NCBI GenBank assembly: GCA_025331125.1
Contig: JAOALB010000088.1
Span: forward strand, 124,001-188,000
Length of the DNA: 64,000 bases
Direction: 5' to 3'
Source: Mycogone perniciosa
Lineage: Eukaryota; Ascomycota; Sordariomycetes; Hypocreales; Hypocreaceae
Each line of letters begins with the position of its first letter. The first letter of the stretch is position 1. This document shows, piece by piece, positions 1 through 12,356 of the stretch. Below the pieces are notes generated by a model. That model saw only the letters and a list, made by a program, of their open reading frames with translations, was not told the DNA's origin and made no database searches. A program made the translations under genes and the position numbers.

Positions 1-25
1 TCACTCGTATACACCGTCATCCTAA

Positions 26-1483
26 TCAATCAGTGCCGGTATGGATTATATGATTCTCCCCATTGCTCTGACCAGACAGACACGCATTCTTGGCCACCGG
101 CTCCTCAACTCTCTCCAAACGGACCGTGAAATGCCTCAACGTTGCGCTCTCTTCGACGACGCGGAAGCCCCTCTTGATGGCTGATCTGCGCCGGCGAATC
201 CTGACGAGAGCTTCGCCCACCATAGCCAAGTGGTCATTGGAATACACCCGTCGTGGAATCGCAAGTCGCACAAATTCCGTCTTTGCGTATCTGTCTTGTT
301 TCGTGATGGGATCTCTGTCGTTTAACAGCGTGCCTAACTCGACACCGCGAACGCCTGCCGCCAGATACAGCTCCACGGCCAGCGTTTGGGCAACATATTC
401 CTCCCTTGGGACCAGTGGCAGGAATGCAGAGGCATCGATGACAACCGCGTGGCCACCGATTGGCTGCTGAACTGGGATATTCGCATTAATCAACATCTGT
501 CCGAATTTCTGAACCTGTCCGATCCGAGAATTGAGATATTCCTGATCCGTGACTTCGTCCAAGCCCACGGCAAAAGCAGCCATATCTCTGCCCGCTAAGC
601 CGCCGTATGTCTTGAAACCTTCAAACAAAATGACAAAGTTTGCCGTCTTATCAAACCAGCCTTTATGCCTCGTCGCCAAAAGTCCACCAATGTTGACGAG
701 TCCGTCTTTCTTGCCACTCATCATCATCGCGTCGGCACACTGATACATGTCTCGAACAATGTCTCGGATACTCTTGTCAGCATAGCCCGGCTCGCGTTGC
801 TGAATAAACCAAGCGTTCTCTGCAAAGCGAGCTGAGTCGATGACAACGGGGACGTTGTGCCGTGTGGCGAGTTGCTTCACTGCTCGCAAATTCTCCATGG
901 AAACTGGTTGACCACCGCTTTTGTTGCAAGTCACGGTAACAATGATCATAGGGACGTTGCGGCGATGGGTCTCTAGAATGGACTCGAGCTTGGCCAGGTT
1001 AACGTTGCCCTTGAAGTGATGCTAAGAGTCGATTTTGAAGGCTTCATCCATGGGACAGTCAATAGCCTTGGCCTTGCGACATTCGATATGGGCCCGGGTG
1101 GTGTCGAAGTGAGAATTTCCAGGGACAACACTGTCTTCATTGACGAAAGCTGAGAACAAAGCATTCTCAGCAGCTCTGCCCTGGTGAACAGGAAGAACGT
1201 AGTCAAAGCCGAACACGTTCGTCACCACTTCTTTGAGGCGGAGAAACGATGAAGAGCCAGCGTACGTCTCATCGCCTCTCATCATGGCAGCCCATTGGTG
1301 ATCGCTCATTGCGCCAGTGCCGCTGTCAGTGAGGAGGTCTATGTATACCTGCTCACTCTGGAGGCTGAACAGGTTGTAGTCAACGTCCTGGATCCATGCC
1401 TCTCGTTCTTTCCGAGTGCTGGGGCGCATCCTCTCAACTATCTTCACCCTCCAACTTTCTGGGAGATGACCTCTGGGAGACAT
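26..1483 (-). pseudogene. Tryptophanase / beta-eliminating lyase family, one in-frame stop
   Basis: PLP-dependent beta-eliminating lyase (tryptophanase / tyrosine phenol-lyase family), expected to cleave the side chain of an aromatic amino acid, giving pyruvate and ammonia. The reading frame is continuous over 485 codons (E. coli TnaA has 471) except for one TAG at 1024-1022, codon 154. The upstream half has the HLPE start and the LLTDSGTGAMS, MMRGDE and PVHQGR motifs. The downstream half has FKGN, SGGQPVS, DSARFAEN and SGKKDG, which contains the PLP lysine (about residue 259), then EGFKTYGGL and LRHFT near the C terminus. No convincing intron removes the stop. The replaced residue is unknown: CAG or TGG to TAG would be single transitions. 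Both halves are well conserved, so this is either a recent pseudogene, an edited or read-through gene, or a sequence error. The family is mainly bacterial but also occurs in ascomycetes. The stop codon at 26-28 lies close to the window edge. Confidence 0.85.
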
Positions 1484-4450
1484 TTTGGCGGATGGGGTAA
1501 TGTTGAGTGATTAAATTTCACTGCAAGGCAGTTCAAAGACAACAAAATTTGGTCTGAGTCTAGTCAGAACAAGTGTACAGATGCTACTGCGACTCGGGGC
1601 AATGGGTCATTATATACCACCAGACTTCGATGATGTTCTTATGTGATATCATGATGGCACGGTGTATTATATTCGCCCACATATACTCCGTATCGAGGCT
1701 ACACAGACCTTGGCGGGTATTTCTGGACCCAAAGATCCAATTCAGCTGAAAATGACCCGTAAAACGGGGCCCAAAGCTGTCAGCAATCCAGGGGCAAAAT
1801 TACGTTTTACGCAACCAAAATGTAGTAATACCATATGACATAGTAATATCACTGATTCAGTCAGCCCAGAATACACTGTGGATTTTGTATTTCTCGCACT
1901 CCAGGAGGGATTTGTTGGGGCTCAGTGCATACTTGGCGCGACGATGGCCTTTGTGAGATTTCTCTTGGTAGGCGAAAGTTGGAATCTTTTGTCAAACTGT
2001 GCCACTGCATACGATAGCGTAGGAGTTGTCTCTGATGATCGTAATGAATAATCGGTTGTTAGATTTCCATTATGTATTAAGCGTGACCACATTCCTTTTG
2101 CAAAGATCACGCAGCTGCGTGTTGCTTCTGCTGTGATTCTGTTGGGTATAGCGTTATCGTGTAGTCAGCAGTCATCTCACCAGAGGGATCAAATGGCACC
2201 TGAATTCCGTCTCTATTTATCTCTCTGGTTGTTGTCTGGGGAACTGCCCTCCGTATCTTTGATAGTTTCCTCGCCAGCCATTTTATAGCGTATCTGGAAC
2301 GCGTTGCGTTCCTCTGGTCTACGTCTTTAGCTCCTCCTCGTATTCCACATCGCAATTTCCTTCATTTCAATTTCAACCGAGTTTTCTACCAATTCACGTT
2401 ATCCAACAGATTCAGCTCGTGGAACCGCTCTTGGCATGCACGGGGCCATTACCATGTCTTACTCTTGAGAGCCTTGTGTTGCCACCGTTCATGACGGTTC
2501 CTCAGTGAAATGAAAGAAAACGGTCTCTGTCGAATGGCCTGTACCATTGAGTAATGTCGCCACAAAGAAACAAGGTGATAACCGCTGCTTTCGATAGAGA
2601 CATTTCCCCATCTGAGTAAGTCGTCTGAGCAGGTCGCACTGACCAGATGGCTTCGAAGTGTACCATAATGCAATATCGATTATAGTCTTGCGATGTGATT
2701 TTTCTCAATCATATTTGTATTGTTAGTTGAGGCTGACGTCTATTAGACCAACTAACTTGTTGAGCTCGATGTCAGCCATAGATACATAGGTATGCATCGT
2801 GCAAAAGGCGCAGAGGGCAAGTTCACAACCCAGGAGAAGTGCAAGATAGATTATGCTCGTCCAGATGATAGATAATATGCTCCAATCCAGCATTCCGACT
2901 GGAGTGACTCCTGTAATGCCACGAGTGAGTGGGTATATGCTCCATTCATGGCGGAGGCAGTGCCCAAAAAGACGTCATTGTCATAGGCAGCAAAAAAAGA
3001 GATAAATTGTAAAAATGCATACATAGCTTGGTATCCTCCAGTGCATTATTGCGATGTGAATGTCACTGCTTTTTGCAGTTCTATGCCGACGTTAGGCATT
3101 CACTCACTCCCGTCTCGTGCGTGCCCATGTATGAAGTACGGAGTATATCCCCAATGCAGAGAGCGGTGATGAAAGGAAACTGAGGAGGCCATAACAGAGT
3201 GTTTATTATACAATTCGACTGCATTTTAATGTTCAATTTCATCTTTCTGAGGAAATGCATCACATGCAGGAGCTTGTTCCCAGGCCATCCATTCAATATC
3301 CCATGTCATATCGGCATAAAAAAGACTTTGGACACATTTTAGTACTAGACTGCATATTTCAACTCAGCCCTCTAAAGTGATCCTACTAATATCAAGGAGG
3401 AGGAGAAAAAAAACAGCATCCGCAGCGTTCTCTCGGTCGCGTACTCGTATTTCAGCTTGCAGAGTTGAAAGTGTGCACAATTCACGTAAGCGCATCCAAC
3501 GCCATTCTCATCTCTCTGCACAGCGACGGCGGTCACAGCCAACGGCACCCCATCTGACTTGCAGTTATGCCATCTGACGCTGATTCTATTACATCAACAG
3601 TGTAGGGCAGCGCGGCAGACCTGACAGTGAGGCGAACGAAAATCTAGCTCATGATCGATTGGGTTGCTTATAGGTGCTTCTATTGAGATACCTACCATGA
3701 TTAACCGTCGGCGCTGTAGGGCCTTGGAGTTGACAGCAGATTTCACGAAAAGAGAAATGGGCCTTCTAATATCGCTACTCTCACCATCCAAAAGCTTAGT
3801 TTTAGAATATCTAGTAACACGTGTTGCGATAGTGGGACCTGACAGGCACGGCTCGGGTTCGGGGATGCGGGCCAGATCTGCTCTACCGGCTGCTTACACC
3901 CACCTGCAGTAGCATGGAGTAGTACTCCGTACTAAATGCAGCGGTAGAAGGGGCTGGGCTCAATGATCGCTTCAGGCAGTGACCGTTCAAACCGGAGTTG
4001 AGTTGCTGTCTGTGTTCCATGAGAATATCTTGTTTGGCTCCGACTTCACTAAGCCATCTGGACGTGGGTAAGCGACCCTCAATGTATTCCCGATTTTCCG
4101 ATTCCTACGACAAGCACTATACGACCAATCACCTACTAAAAAGCTAGACATTTACACCTGGACTCCTTGGGCCTGCCGTCCCAACTCCGAAGCCGTCGTA
4201 GGACCTTGGCGATCCTATTGCCAATGGTCTGTACTGCTGCCTCATCCGCATCGTCAGAAACCGCAGCATATATGCCTCGGAACACAATTTCGATATATAC
4301 AGCCTCCTTGGCACATACCTTACGCCTTCGCTACCTCAATATCAAGTCAGCTGGTGGGTTTCTAGAAGTACTGCCTACTCCTATGCGGTAATTATATCTC
4401 ACCTCGCTGCACATAACAAATCCAGTCATCATGATAACCCCATCGCAGCC
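1484..4450. other. Intergenic, no supported gene
   Basis: Only short open frames without recognisable domains are present. A minus-strand frame at 2107-2355 has a protein-like composition but no match I recognise. The stretch holds three exact copies of the 9-mer TACGGAGTA or its complement (1684, 3137, 3923). The promoter of the lyase gene would lie just above 1484. Confidence 0.5.
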
Positions 4451-5401
4451 TCAAAATCCTCTATCATTAGAACCCTCACCATACTCCATATCACATGGCT
4501 GACAGGAGACATCAACAGTCGGCTTGCTGTCTGCTTCGCCCGTGGTCGTTTCTAAGCGGACCCCAGCCTTGGGAATCCTTCCAGAGCGTAGGACGAAACT
4601 GTTGCCTTTGGGTCTGGTTGTGATTGCGACGAGGCGGTTGAGGATAGTGAACTCCACTTTTAGCTTTACGCTGTAGACAAACGGCTTATACGTTATCTGA
4701 ATGTCATATTGGTGTGCAAACTCAAGACTGAGGATGGTGATGTCGAGGAGGATGACGATGAGGTTGACAAGGATAAGGTGCTTCATCAAAACCCGACCCA
4801 ACTTATTGTTCCCCATATAACATCCTTGCCTCATAAGCTTAACTGTTTCAATGATGTAGAGGCTGGATAGCAGGGTTTCTTGGAGAAAAAAGACGATAAT
4901 CTCGATCTTTTCAGCAATGACATATGGCTTCTTCCATATCGAAGCGGTGCTGGAGTAGGAGCCATAGACCATGGGGATGACGCTACCATGACAAACAATA
5001 GCGTCGATGATGATTATCCACAAGACTATCTTGAGACGTCTTTGACCTTGCAAGACCAGATGCAGTCGGGACCAAAGCACCATCGACTGGCCAGTGACCA
5101 TCAACACCCACCCGATCAAGCCCAATGTGCAAGAAAGGTAGGCCAATGTGGTGGCTCCGAAGTATTTGATGAGAAATCCCGCGCAGGAGAGGGTAATGCC
5201 CAAGGTAGCGGCAACGAAAGACCAGAAGTATAGACCGGCATAACGTTTGAACGTTCCGAGGATGACAGCGGTAAGTTCAACGACATTGTATAAAGAGAGG
5301 GAAAGAAATACGATGATGATGATGACGATTGTATTGGAGAGGCCTTCATCACCAGTGCCAAAGCTGCGAACTTGCATCCAAATGGCCATTACGGGCTGCA
5401 A
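4451..5401 (-). CDS. Seven-TM fungal membrane protein (DUF7703-like)
   Basis: An intronless 316-residue integral membrane protein with about seven hydrophobic segments. The first lies near residues 24-45 (IVIIIIVFLSLSLYNVVELT), followed by segments near 55-75, 82-103, 125-145, 165-185, 208-230 and a weaker one near 235-255. After these comes a polar, charged cytosolic tail of about 65 residues. The arrangement and the FWSFVAATLGI, GQSMVLWSRL and ETLLSSLYI stretches resemble the fungal family catalogued as DUF7703, which has no known biochemical function. The start is the first Met, and Met at residue 5 is an alternative. It has no close neighbour and no operon-like spacing. An ion- or signal-sensing role would be speculation. 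Confidence 0.8.
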   Translation of the reverse strand: MQPVMAIWMQVRSFGTGDEGLSNTIVIIIIVFLSLSLYNVVELTAVILGTFKRYAGLYFWSFVAATLGITLSCAGFLIKYFGATTLAYLSCTLGLIGWVLMVTGQSMVLWSRLHLVLQGQRRLKIVLWIIIIDAIVCHGSVIPMVYGSYSSTASIWKKPYVIAEKIEIIVFFLQETLLSSLYIIETVKLMRQGCYMGNNKLGRVLMKHLILVNLIVILLDITILSLEFAHQYDIQITYKPFVYSVKLKVEFTILNRLVAITTRPKGNSFVLRSGRIPKAGVRLETTTGEADSKPTVDVSCQPCDMEYGEGSNDRGF

Positions 5402-6930
5402 GGTGGTGATTCTTGTTGAGTGGTAGAATAGATAATGAAGAGATGCCTAATAATATCGAGGGTATGAAAAACGATGGTGGCTCTTTGAATGTGAAGTTAG
5501 CAAAAACGGGGTAGGAAAGGTGGTCTTCCAGCCTATATAATATGTAGAGATTTCATGGAAACGACTCATACGCACACTAGTTTAGGCTCACGCTTACATG
5601 TGCTCTCGACAAACGATAACTAGTACCATTGACCGATACCCGGGGCGCTGGATCAGGGACGCCACTATATCATGTCCACTAGAAGGTGTCTAGACCTTCT
5701 AGATAAGCCCCGATAAGAAAGGCCACAGGAAAGAGTCACTGTATCATATTTAATAGAGCAGTATTGGGAAGAAAATCGATCGTCGAGTACTTCGTAATCT
5801 GTGTGGAAGACTCGTGGAGACGAGTGAGGAAGGCTTACAAGCCACAAGCAAGCCAGTCAGTGACGCTGACTCGCTCCATTAGGCGGGCGAATGAATACTA
5901 AAGGCTCAGAGGGAGAAAAGTGGAAACATGTGAAAGCATCAAAACACATGGACCAGCATATCGCTTGAGCTGCATGGTGGAGAGACTCTGGAATTCGTTT
6001 TGAGCATTTGCTAGTAGTAGGTTCGGAACATTATGTAAAAAGAGTATGCTCGCCGTGGTTGGTTTAAGATGGAAGGAAATTTCTATCATGTAGATGATCG
6101 GTTGTAGACAGAACTTTTCTTGCTTTTCCTGGCATGTCGTGACAGCGTCCATGTGCTTTTCTATTTCAAGATCGAAGCGAGACGGAACGACCATGAACGG
6201 GCTTCTAGAACGGCGCATTCAATGGCGAAACATCCTAAGAACGGGTAAAGGTTGCCGTTTACCACGTGGTCCCGCACCAATCATCTCGGGTCGCAAGGTT
6301 CTTCGCCAGATAAGCTTTGAGTAGTTGAGAAACCAATAGACGCCACCCGCCGCGCTTATTGGAGAATCAGAGGTTAGGGGTATAGATCCTGTTAGCTTGG
6401 GTCTAGTTTCAGTCAGAGAGTTCTGGTGGCTTACTCAAGCTTTAGCTATACAATCTGAGAAGTGCTCTGTCCATTTCCCACGTCACTTCGCAGTTACGCA
6501 CCGAAAATGACAGTCCCAAGCGCCGTTTCAGTTAAACATCCCATGCTATAGTCTAGGGGACGCGACTTCACGCGTCACTGGGCCTCTTATTAAAAATTCA
6601 AGCAATGTGCCCGTTAGACATCTGTCTGAGTGTCCCCGAACAAAGAAAAACGGTGGCGTATGCAAAGTACTCGTACTCGTAGGCACAGAGTACACCAGAA
6701 GAGCCCCATTGCAGTCAGTGGTGGACAGGCTGGACACATCGCCTACGAATCTGGAGGTACGAGTATTACTGACTGTTCCTGTGCCATACCGCCGCTTCAA
6801 GAAAAATGACGTACAAACCGAGATGGCCTTTGCCGCCAGCCGGCCAGCATGACATTGGTCTTTTGGCAGCCTGCATAACGACAGGGCTTGTCGGGCATGC
6901 GAAATGTATCGAACAGGCACTCTGAGGTGA
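5402..6930. other. Intergenic, no supported gene
   Basis: No frame here shows a recognisable domain, signal peptide or plausible exon structure. The first few hundred bases presumably contain the promoter of the membrane protein on the minus strand. Confidence 0.4.
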
Positions 6931-7368
6931 ACTTTTGAACGGATAGCTGCACTGCCATGGAGACAAATGCATTGGTGGTTCGATACCGCCAGGTTTGCCT
7001 TGAAGCCCCTTCGACAAAATGAAAATGAACTAGTCGTTCAATTTCATTGGCTTCGGGACACTCACCTTAAGCTACGCACAGCAATTCCCCTTGGAGAAGC
7101 TCGAATTGAAGGTGGCCTCCATGATCATGAGACCTGGGGACCCAACAGGGGTATGTGCCAAAGGGACAGTTGGCCTCTTGAAACAGGCCAAACATAGATT
7201 ATTCGATCTGACGATCCAGAGCACCATCCACTCCCGAACTTCCGCCTACTGGAACTTCAATGGAATCTGCTCCGCATTGCAGCGATTGCTGGGGCCGGGG
7301 AGGACTCTGACATCAATATTGAGCCAAGTGAAGCGGGCAGTGACGAAGAAGAGATGTTGGGTTATTGA
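6931..7368 (+). pseudogene. C-terminal relic of a fungal HNH-endonuclease-domain protein
   Basis: One frame from 6931 to the TGA at 7366-7368 reads as the C-terminal part of the fungal HNH-endonuclease family. It contains FDTARFALKPL, FHWLRDTHL, a glycine-rich linker, SDDPEHHPLPNFRLLELQW, then LLRIAAIAGA followed by an acidic tail. The typical family pattern of DPE followed by a P-LLELQWNLLRIAAI-GAAE motif is kept almost exactly. An in-frame TAG at 7195-7197 interrupts it just before IIRSDDPE. I cannot find the N-terminal half carrying the catalytic HNH residues, and upstream codons stop at 6928-6930. I treat it as a dead gene fragment. What placed it here cannot be seen. Confidence 0.6.
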
Positions 7369-9122
7369 CAGAGACGAGATTGATCGATAGTAATGGGAGT
7401 TAGCAGCAGTAGTAATAGTTATATATAGCAGTAAGAGCTTTATATATCAATAACAGTTATCTGTAGTAATTAAAGCAATCAACATAATTTATAGGAATAT
7501 TATATAAGTTGTAGATATCTTGAAGTCCTTGTTTTATTATTTTCTTTATTTATCAAAAGTCTTACATCAGCTCTTCCTTCATTATGCCTCTTTTTATCTC
7601 TCACCTATACTACGGCCCGCGCGGTCCTGGGTCAGTAGCTCTCACTACACGTTGTCTCGTTTCCTCGCCACATATAATCCGTCCTTGGGCTAGGGTTGAC
7701 ACCGACGCGTAATGACATCTAGCGGTCATGCATCATTCAAGAGCTGGCCTATGAATACCGTCTCTCCGAGACGTCCCATGACATTCGCCTCCTCCAACTG
7801 TCTCACGAGCCCCACTAAGTCCAGTGTTCAGCGACCCTACTGCGATGTCATTGATCCACTCAGACTATGTGATGGAGGTTATGGAAGGTACCTAACCCGC
7901 GACAGGGGTCGGTTACTTGGCTTGATGGAGAGTGACACCTGACGCGATCTCAACTAGCGGTGGCAGACACTTCCAGAGCCTCGGGATCAAAGTATCTCTA
8001 AACAGCGTCATGACAATGTACATTAACCTGCAGAAGCTCCCCCGCAACAGGACTCTCCCGTGTCCGGGATAAGGGTCGGATGCGCTAGCAGGGGGGCGGG
8101 ATTTGCAACAAATACGAGTATATCTGGGGTAAGTATACTTCGTACATACGAGTGCTATGCTAGACAAACGCTACGGAGTACTTTGTAGAGTGTGGGTACT
8201 CGGACAGAGCACTTCGTACCTACGGAGTACGGAATACATAAGGAGGTGACGTACTCGTATGTACCTACAGTGGGGAGAAGAAAGGTTCGGTAACTTTTGT
8301 AAGGCAGCTCTATATAAAATTGACCGAATCTTTTTGCGTGACACTCTAGGTATACGCCATTTTGCATGCAAGCAAGCTACCTAACTAACTACGGGTACTC
8401 CGTAGTTCTCAAATGTTCAGTGCGCTCGACAAGATCCGTTACAAACGTTGCTCGTACGAAGTACATCGACGGGGAAACTTTGGCCTGCGACCTCGTAGTA
8501 CGTACTCGTCGTAGCACCACATCCCAACAACTGTCCAGTCCATTGTTGAATCAAGTGCCCCGACAACTAAACCAGGTTCCTGTACATTGGCCCGGCTAGG
8601 CTGCGAGAGGCAACAGAGCCCCAATTCCTCTGGCAAGGTCGTGCGTTCTTGATGATACAAGTAAAAAAAGAGATATCTGCAGTGTAAAGGTTTTGATAAA
8701 AACGTCGTCTCTTTCTTGCCAGCACTCACTCCCTCCTCTTTTTCTACTCTTCTCCAAAACTTCTTAAAAGGGGCCACTGTCCCATCCAGCAGGCCTGACT
8801 ATGGATCAGTATCTCTTCACCTTGGTTGTGTTTTGTTGTGTTCATAGACAGGCTTCTTGAAAGCTTTGTCTCCCTCTTGTGACCAGTCAACTTCGACCCC
8901 ATCCGACAGACCATAGGTACTCATTGAAGACGGTATGGAGCAACGCACCCAGGCGGATAGCAGTGAGAGGTATATCACTTACCTTTATCTTATTTTGTTT
9001 CTTTTTCAACATGTCCAAGTGTCCACACTCTATGTCTATGCCTTTGGTGCCACAAGTGTCGGCGGACGTGGGCTTCAATTACATATTTCAATCAGATCAC
9101 ACTACACCTCTATGGTGCACCT
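7369..9122. other. Intergenic, no supported gene; AT-rich start, motif cluster in the middle
   Basis: The first 170 bases are AT-rich with repeated TAGTAAT/TATATA words. The rest has balanced composition and only short, unconvincing frames. A dense cluster of TACGGAGTA-type words is listed separately. Confidence 0.4.
8105..8520. repeat. Cluster of TACGGAGTA / TACGAGTA / TACGAAGTA words
   Basis: Within about 400 bases there are three exact copies of TACGGAGTA or its complement (8172, 8221, 8396). Many one-base variants are interspersed (TACGAGTA, ACTTCGTAC, GTACTCGTA, TACGTACTCG). The words are near-palindromic and occur on both strands without a fixed period. No gene spans them. The function is unknown to me. 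Confidence 0.6.
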
Positions 9123-9680
9123 TTGGTGTTGCAAGATCCTAACTTTGACATTCCAAGTTCTAGTCCGAATACTAGTGTCCACGACATTCCCTCTGGCCCT
9201 CTCCACCCTGTCGATCCCATCAATCCCGACAATGCATTTGATCATCAGCCATCGGACATGCAGCACAACACGTCTGAACCCTCTGAGAAGACTCTGTCGC
9301 TAAATTCAACACTCGCTTTCTCCTCCCCGAATAACACACATGACTCCACCACAAAAAGTCATACCCCCCTCGTCAAAAAACACCTGCACACTGCAGGAGA
9401 CAACCCCCCCGAGGTCATTCGTCGTGGCCTTGAATCTCTCGGCATCAGCCTTCTACCCGAAGAGATTGATGTCATTGCGCCAGCCTATCATGGAATGATG
9501 CCGATGGATAGGTTCCTCATCGAGACACTTGGTATCCATAAGACTCGGCCTGTAGTTGAGCGTCAACCGCCATCTTACAACCCTGCACTCGATGGCAGTG
9601 GTGATGAGGGTGAGCAGGATGAGAGTAGCAGTGATGCAAGCAAAAGCACTGTGCCTTCTTCTCCTTGTTCTCATGATTGA
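9123..9680 (+). CDS. Hypothetical polar protein, 185 aa
   Basis: An uninterrupted 185-codon frame with ATG start and TGA stop. The protein is hydrophilic: a Ser/Pro/Asn/His-rich N-terminal two-thirds, a short helical, more conserved-looking segment at about residues 98-135 (PEVIRRGLESLGISLLPEE, then MPMDRFLIETLGI), and an acidic Ser-rich tail (DGSGDEGEQDESSSD). There is no signal peptide, membrane segment or domain I recognise. The frames further downstream (9700-10260) are broken by several stops but still look partly protein-like, so this could be the intact remnant of a longer degraded gene or a mobile-element ORF. I rate it a plausible but unproven gene. Confidence 0.35.
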   Translation: MVLQDPNFDIPSSSPNTSVHDIPSGPLHPVDPINPDNAFDHQPSDMQHNTSEPSEKTLSLNSTLAFSSPNNTHDSTTKSHTPLVKKHLHTAGDNPPEVIRRGLESLGISLLPEEIDVIAPAYHGMMPMDRFLIETLGIHKTRPVVERQPPSYNPALDGSGDEGEQDESSSDASKSTVPSSPCSHD

Positions 9681-10763
9681 GATTTGCTTGGATTCATGAT
9701 GGTTCATGGTGTTCAAAACTCTGATCGTGTGGGAAGAGGTAACACTTGGGCCCATTCGAGTCTGTTTAATCCCCGATGGGGACCTGTTTTATTTGCTTGA
9801 CCAACTCCACTTCACTCATTACTTGCTTCAATGTCCATGCAAATCTAGTGTCTGTTCTTGGCAGGAATCCCTTGCTATGCTCCTAAACCATCTCACATCC
9901 TTAAGCCTCTGTCACTATCACGTGGTGAACATGAAAACCTTTGGGTTCTATGAGCTTTCGGGTAACACTGCAGGGCATGGCAGGCAAGTCGCTGGCTATT
10001 GGTCAAACTAACAGACATAAAGATAGGTTGAACGACTTGTTTTCAACCGGGAGGTGTGACCGCAGGTGTTGTGCCATCACTTTGTCGCCGAAACATACCC
10101 TCTTCCAGTCCTTGGGTGCGACACGGGTGAACGCTCCGGGTTAATTGCCCAAGGTCCAGACCTGACTCTTGTGGTTCAATCACAATTTTGAATGTATTGA
10201 GAAAAGGGGTTACAGAGATCAGAGCTTTCACTCCTTTCTCAAGATGAAAGGACATCGTCATCCCCCCCCATGTGGTTCGTTGACAATCACCTCATGTTAT
10301 AACAGCCACCTCCACACTTTCATCACCAAGTAATCGATGTTACCACTAGGCTATCGAGAAAAGCGATCGTTAGTCGTGACTTCGGGTATATAGAAGGGAC
10401 TTCCGTTATTAGCCATGGAGTAAGGCTCATTAGCTGAGCAGGAGATTACACGCACGCCTCCGCTAATGATAGCATGCTTGTAACCACTCTCATGAGAATG
10501 AATGCTAGCTTAATAGTTGAGATGAGATAACATTCCGAGATTGCTTAGGTATCTCACAGTCTCACCCAGTCGGCATCTCCCTCTGTCGTAGGGGTGCATG
10601 GCCAAGATGCGGAGAAAACTCACCCCCGCACACGGCTGATAACACAACCTGGGGAATAACGAGCTAGCAATCAAAGACGTCCAGCTTCAACAGTAATAAG
10701 AGACAGGACATTGTGTTTCTTCAAGGAAATCGTGTGTGCTCTCTTATCAGCTAGCCAACCAGA
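9681..10763. other. Intergenic; possible broken coding relic, then promoter of the MlrC-like gene
   Basis: Positions 9700-10260 contain protein-like stretches in several frames separated by stops. I cannot assign them. Positions 10280-10763 are non-coding and must contain the promoter and 5' leader of the MlrC-family gene. No specific site was identified. Confidence 0.35.
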
Positions 10764-12356
10764 ATGGCTGCTCGTCCTGTCATCGCCATCGCCGGACTCG
10801 CCTGCGAAACATCGACCTTTACCCCCTCACGAACACTTGCGCCTGCTTTCTACCCTAAGCGTGGTGACGAGATCTTTGAGAAATATGTATTCCTTCAAGC
10901 CGATCAGCCGTTGGGAAAGGAAGCGGAATAGAAGGGGGCGTTAATAGGTCACGCCTTACCAGGTGGCATTGTTACTCGCGATGCCTTTAAGACGCTTTCC
11001 AAGGAGATTATGGAGAGACTCACGGCTATCGTCCATGAGAAGAAACTCGACGGCCTGTGGTTAGATATTCACGGCGCCATGTGCGTCGAAGGGCTTGACG
11101 ATGTCGAAGCTGAGCTTCTGCGGCGTGTACGCAAGGTCATCGGTCCCGACGTTATTGTTTCAGCGTCCATGGACCTTCACGGCAACGTGTCGCGCGAGCT
11201 GGCGCACATGTGCGATCTCATCACTTGCTTCCGCATGGCACCTCACGAAGATACCATGGAAACCAGGGAGCGTGCGTGTCGCAATCTACTCAATGTTCTC
11301 AAGTCGCCATCGCCCGGTCGAAGACCCCTCAAGGCTTGGATCCCTGTCCCCATCCTGCTCCCAGGAGAACAGACATCGACGAGAGTAGAACCAGCCAAGC
11401 ATATCTACGCCGCTGTGCCAGAAGTCGAGGCTGAAGAGGGTGTTCTCGATGCGGCAATCTGGGTAGGTTATGCCTGGGCCGACGAACCGAGGAACCGCGC
11501 CGCAATCGTCGTTACTGGCTGGGACGAAGCCACCGTGTCTAGAGGTGCCGAAAAACTGGCCAAATTATTCTGGGATGCTCGCGCAGACTTCGAGTTTGTG
11601 GCACCTACTGGATCCTTTGCCGAGTGTCTCGACGCCGCTGTCAAGTCTCCGTCCGAGCAGCGTCCATTCTTCATCTCAAACTCGGGAGACAATCCAACAG
11701 CGGGTGGCTCAGGTGATATGACATGGGGTTTGACCCAGTTGCTCGAACGCCCCGAGTTCAAGTCGCCTGACTCTGGCTATACTGTCATTTACGCAAGTGT
11801 CCCGGGACCGAGAGCTATCGAAACAGCCGTCACGGCAGGTATTGGCGCCGTAATCACCGTCACGGCGGGTGCCGAAGTGGACAATATCCACGCGCCGCCT
11901 TTGACAATGACAGGTCGTGTCCACTCCATCAAACACGGTGATCGAGACGCCGAGGTAGAAGTCGTGCTACAAATCGGCTCCGTGTACGCCATTCTCACTA
12001 AACTTCGAAAGCCATACCACAAAGAGAAGGACTTTACAGATCTCCAACTCAAGCCTAGGTCAGCAGACATCGTCATTGTGAAGATCGGATACCTTGAGCC
12101 GCAGCTGTACGACATGGCCAAGGGCTGGATGCTAGGTCTAACACCAGGCGGCGTGGACCAGGATCTGAAGCGGCTAGGCCACCTTCGGATACGAAGACCG
12201 ATGTGGCCTTTTGACGAGAGCTTTGCGACAATGCCAGAGTTGAAAACGGTGTGGATTGCAAAGTCGAATGAGCCATTGACTGGTCCAGACGTTTGGCGGG
12301 TGAGGCCCAGGGTGGGGATATTTCAGAAATACTTTGCTGTCCATACTCTTGATTGA
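10764..12356 (+). pseudogene. MlrC-family (M81) metallopeptidase-like protein, one in-frame TAG
   Basis: A single frame of 530 codons from ATG at 10764 to TGA at 12354-12356, interrupted only by TAG at 10929-10931 (codon 56). The N terminus (RPVIAIAGLACETSTFTPSR) is the standard start of the MlrC / DUF1485 family. The presumed metal-site segments LDIHGAM, MDLHGN and APHEDT follow, then the MlrC C-terminal domain with SNSGDNPTAGGSGD. MlrC proteins are Zn-dependent hydrolases, first described in bacterial microcystin breakdown; the substrate of fungal members is unknown. The codon before KGALIGHALPGG fits a Trp (TGG to TAG). Everything after the stop is well preserved, and the first downstream Met (11010) would lack the N-terminal strand of the fold. 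The gene converges with the transporter at 12609-14497. Confidence 0.88.

Noticed and set aside
6607..6920. Frames on both strands near 6.6-6.9 kb
   Set aside because: Overlapping opposite-strand frames without recognisable sequence, upstream of a relic. No evidence for coding.
6975..6990. GGTTCGATACCGCC resembling a tRNA T-arm
   Set aside because: It lies inside the HNH-protein relic frame, and no acceptor or anticodon arm can be drawn around it.
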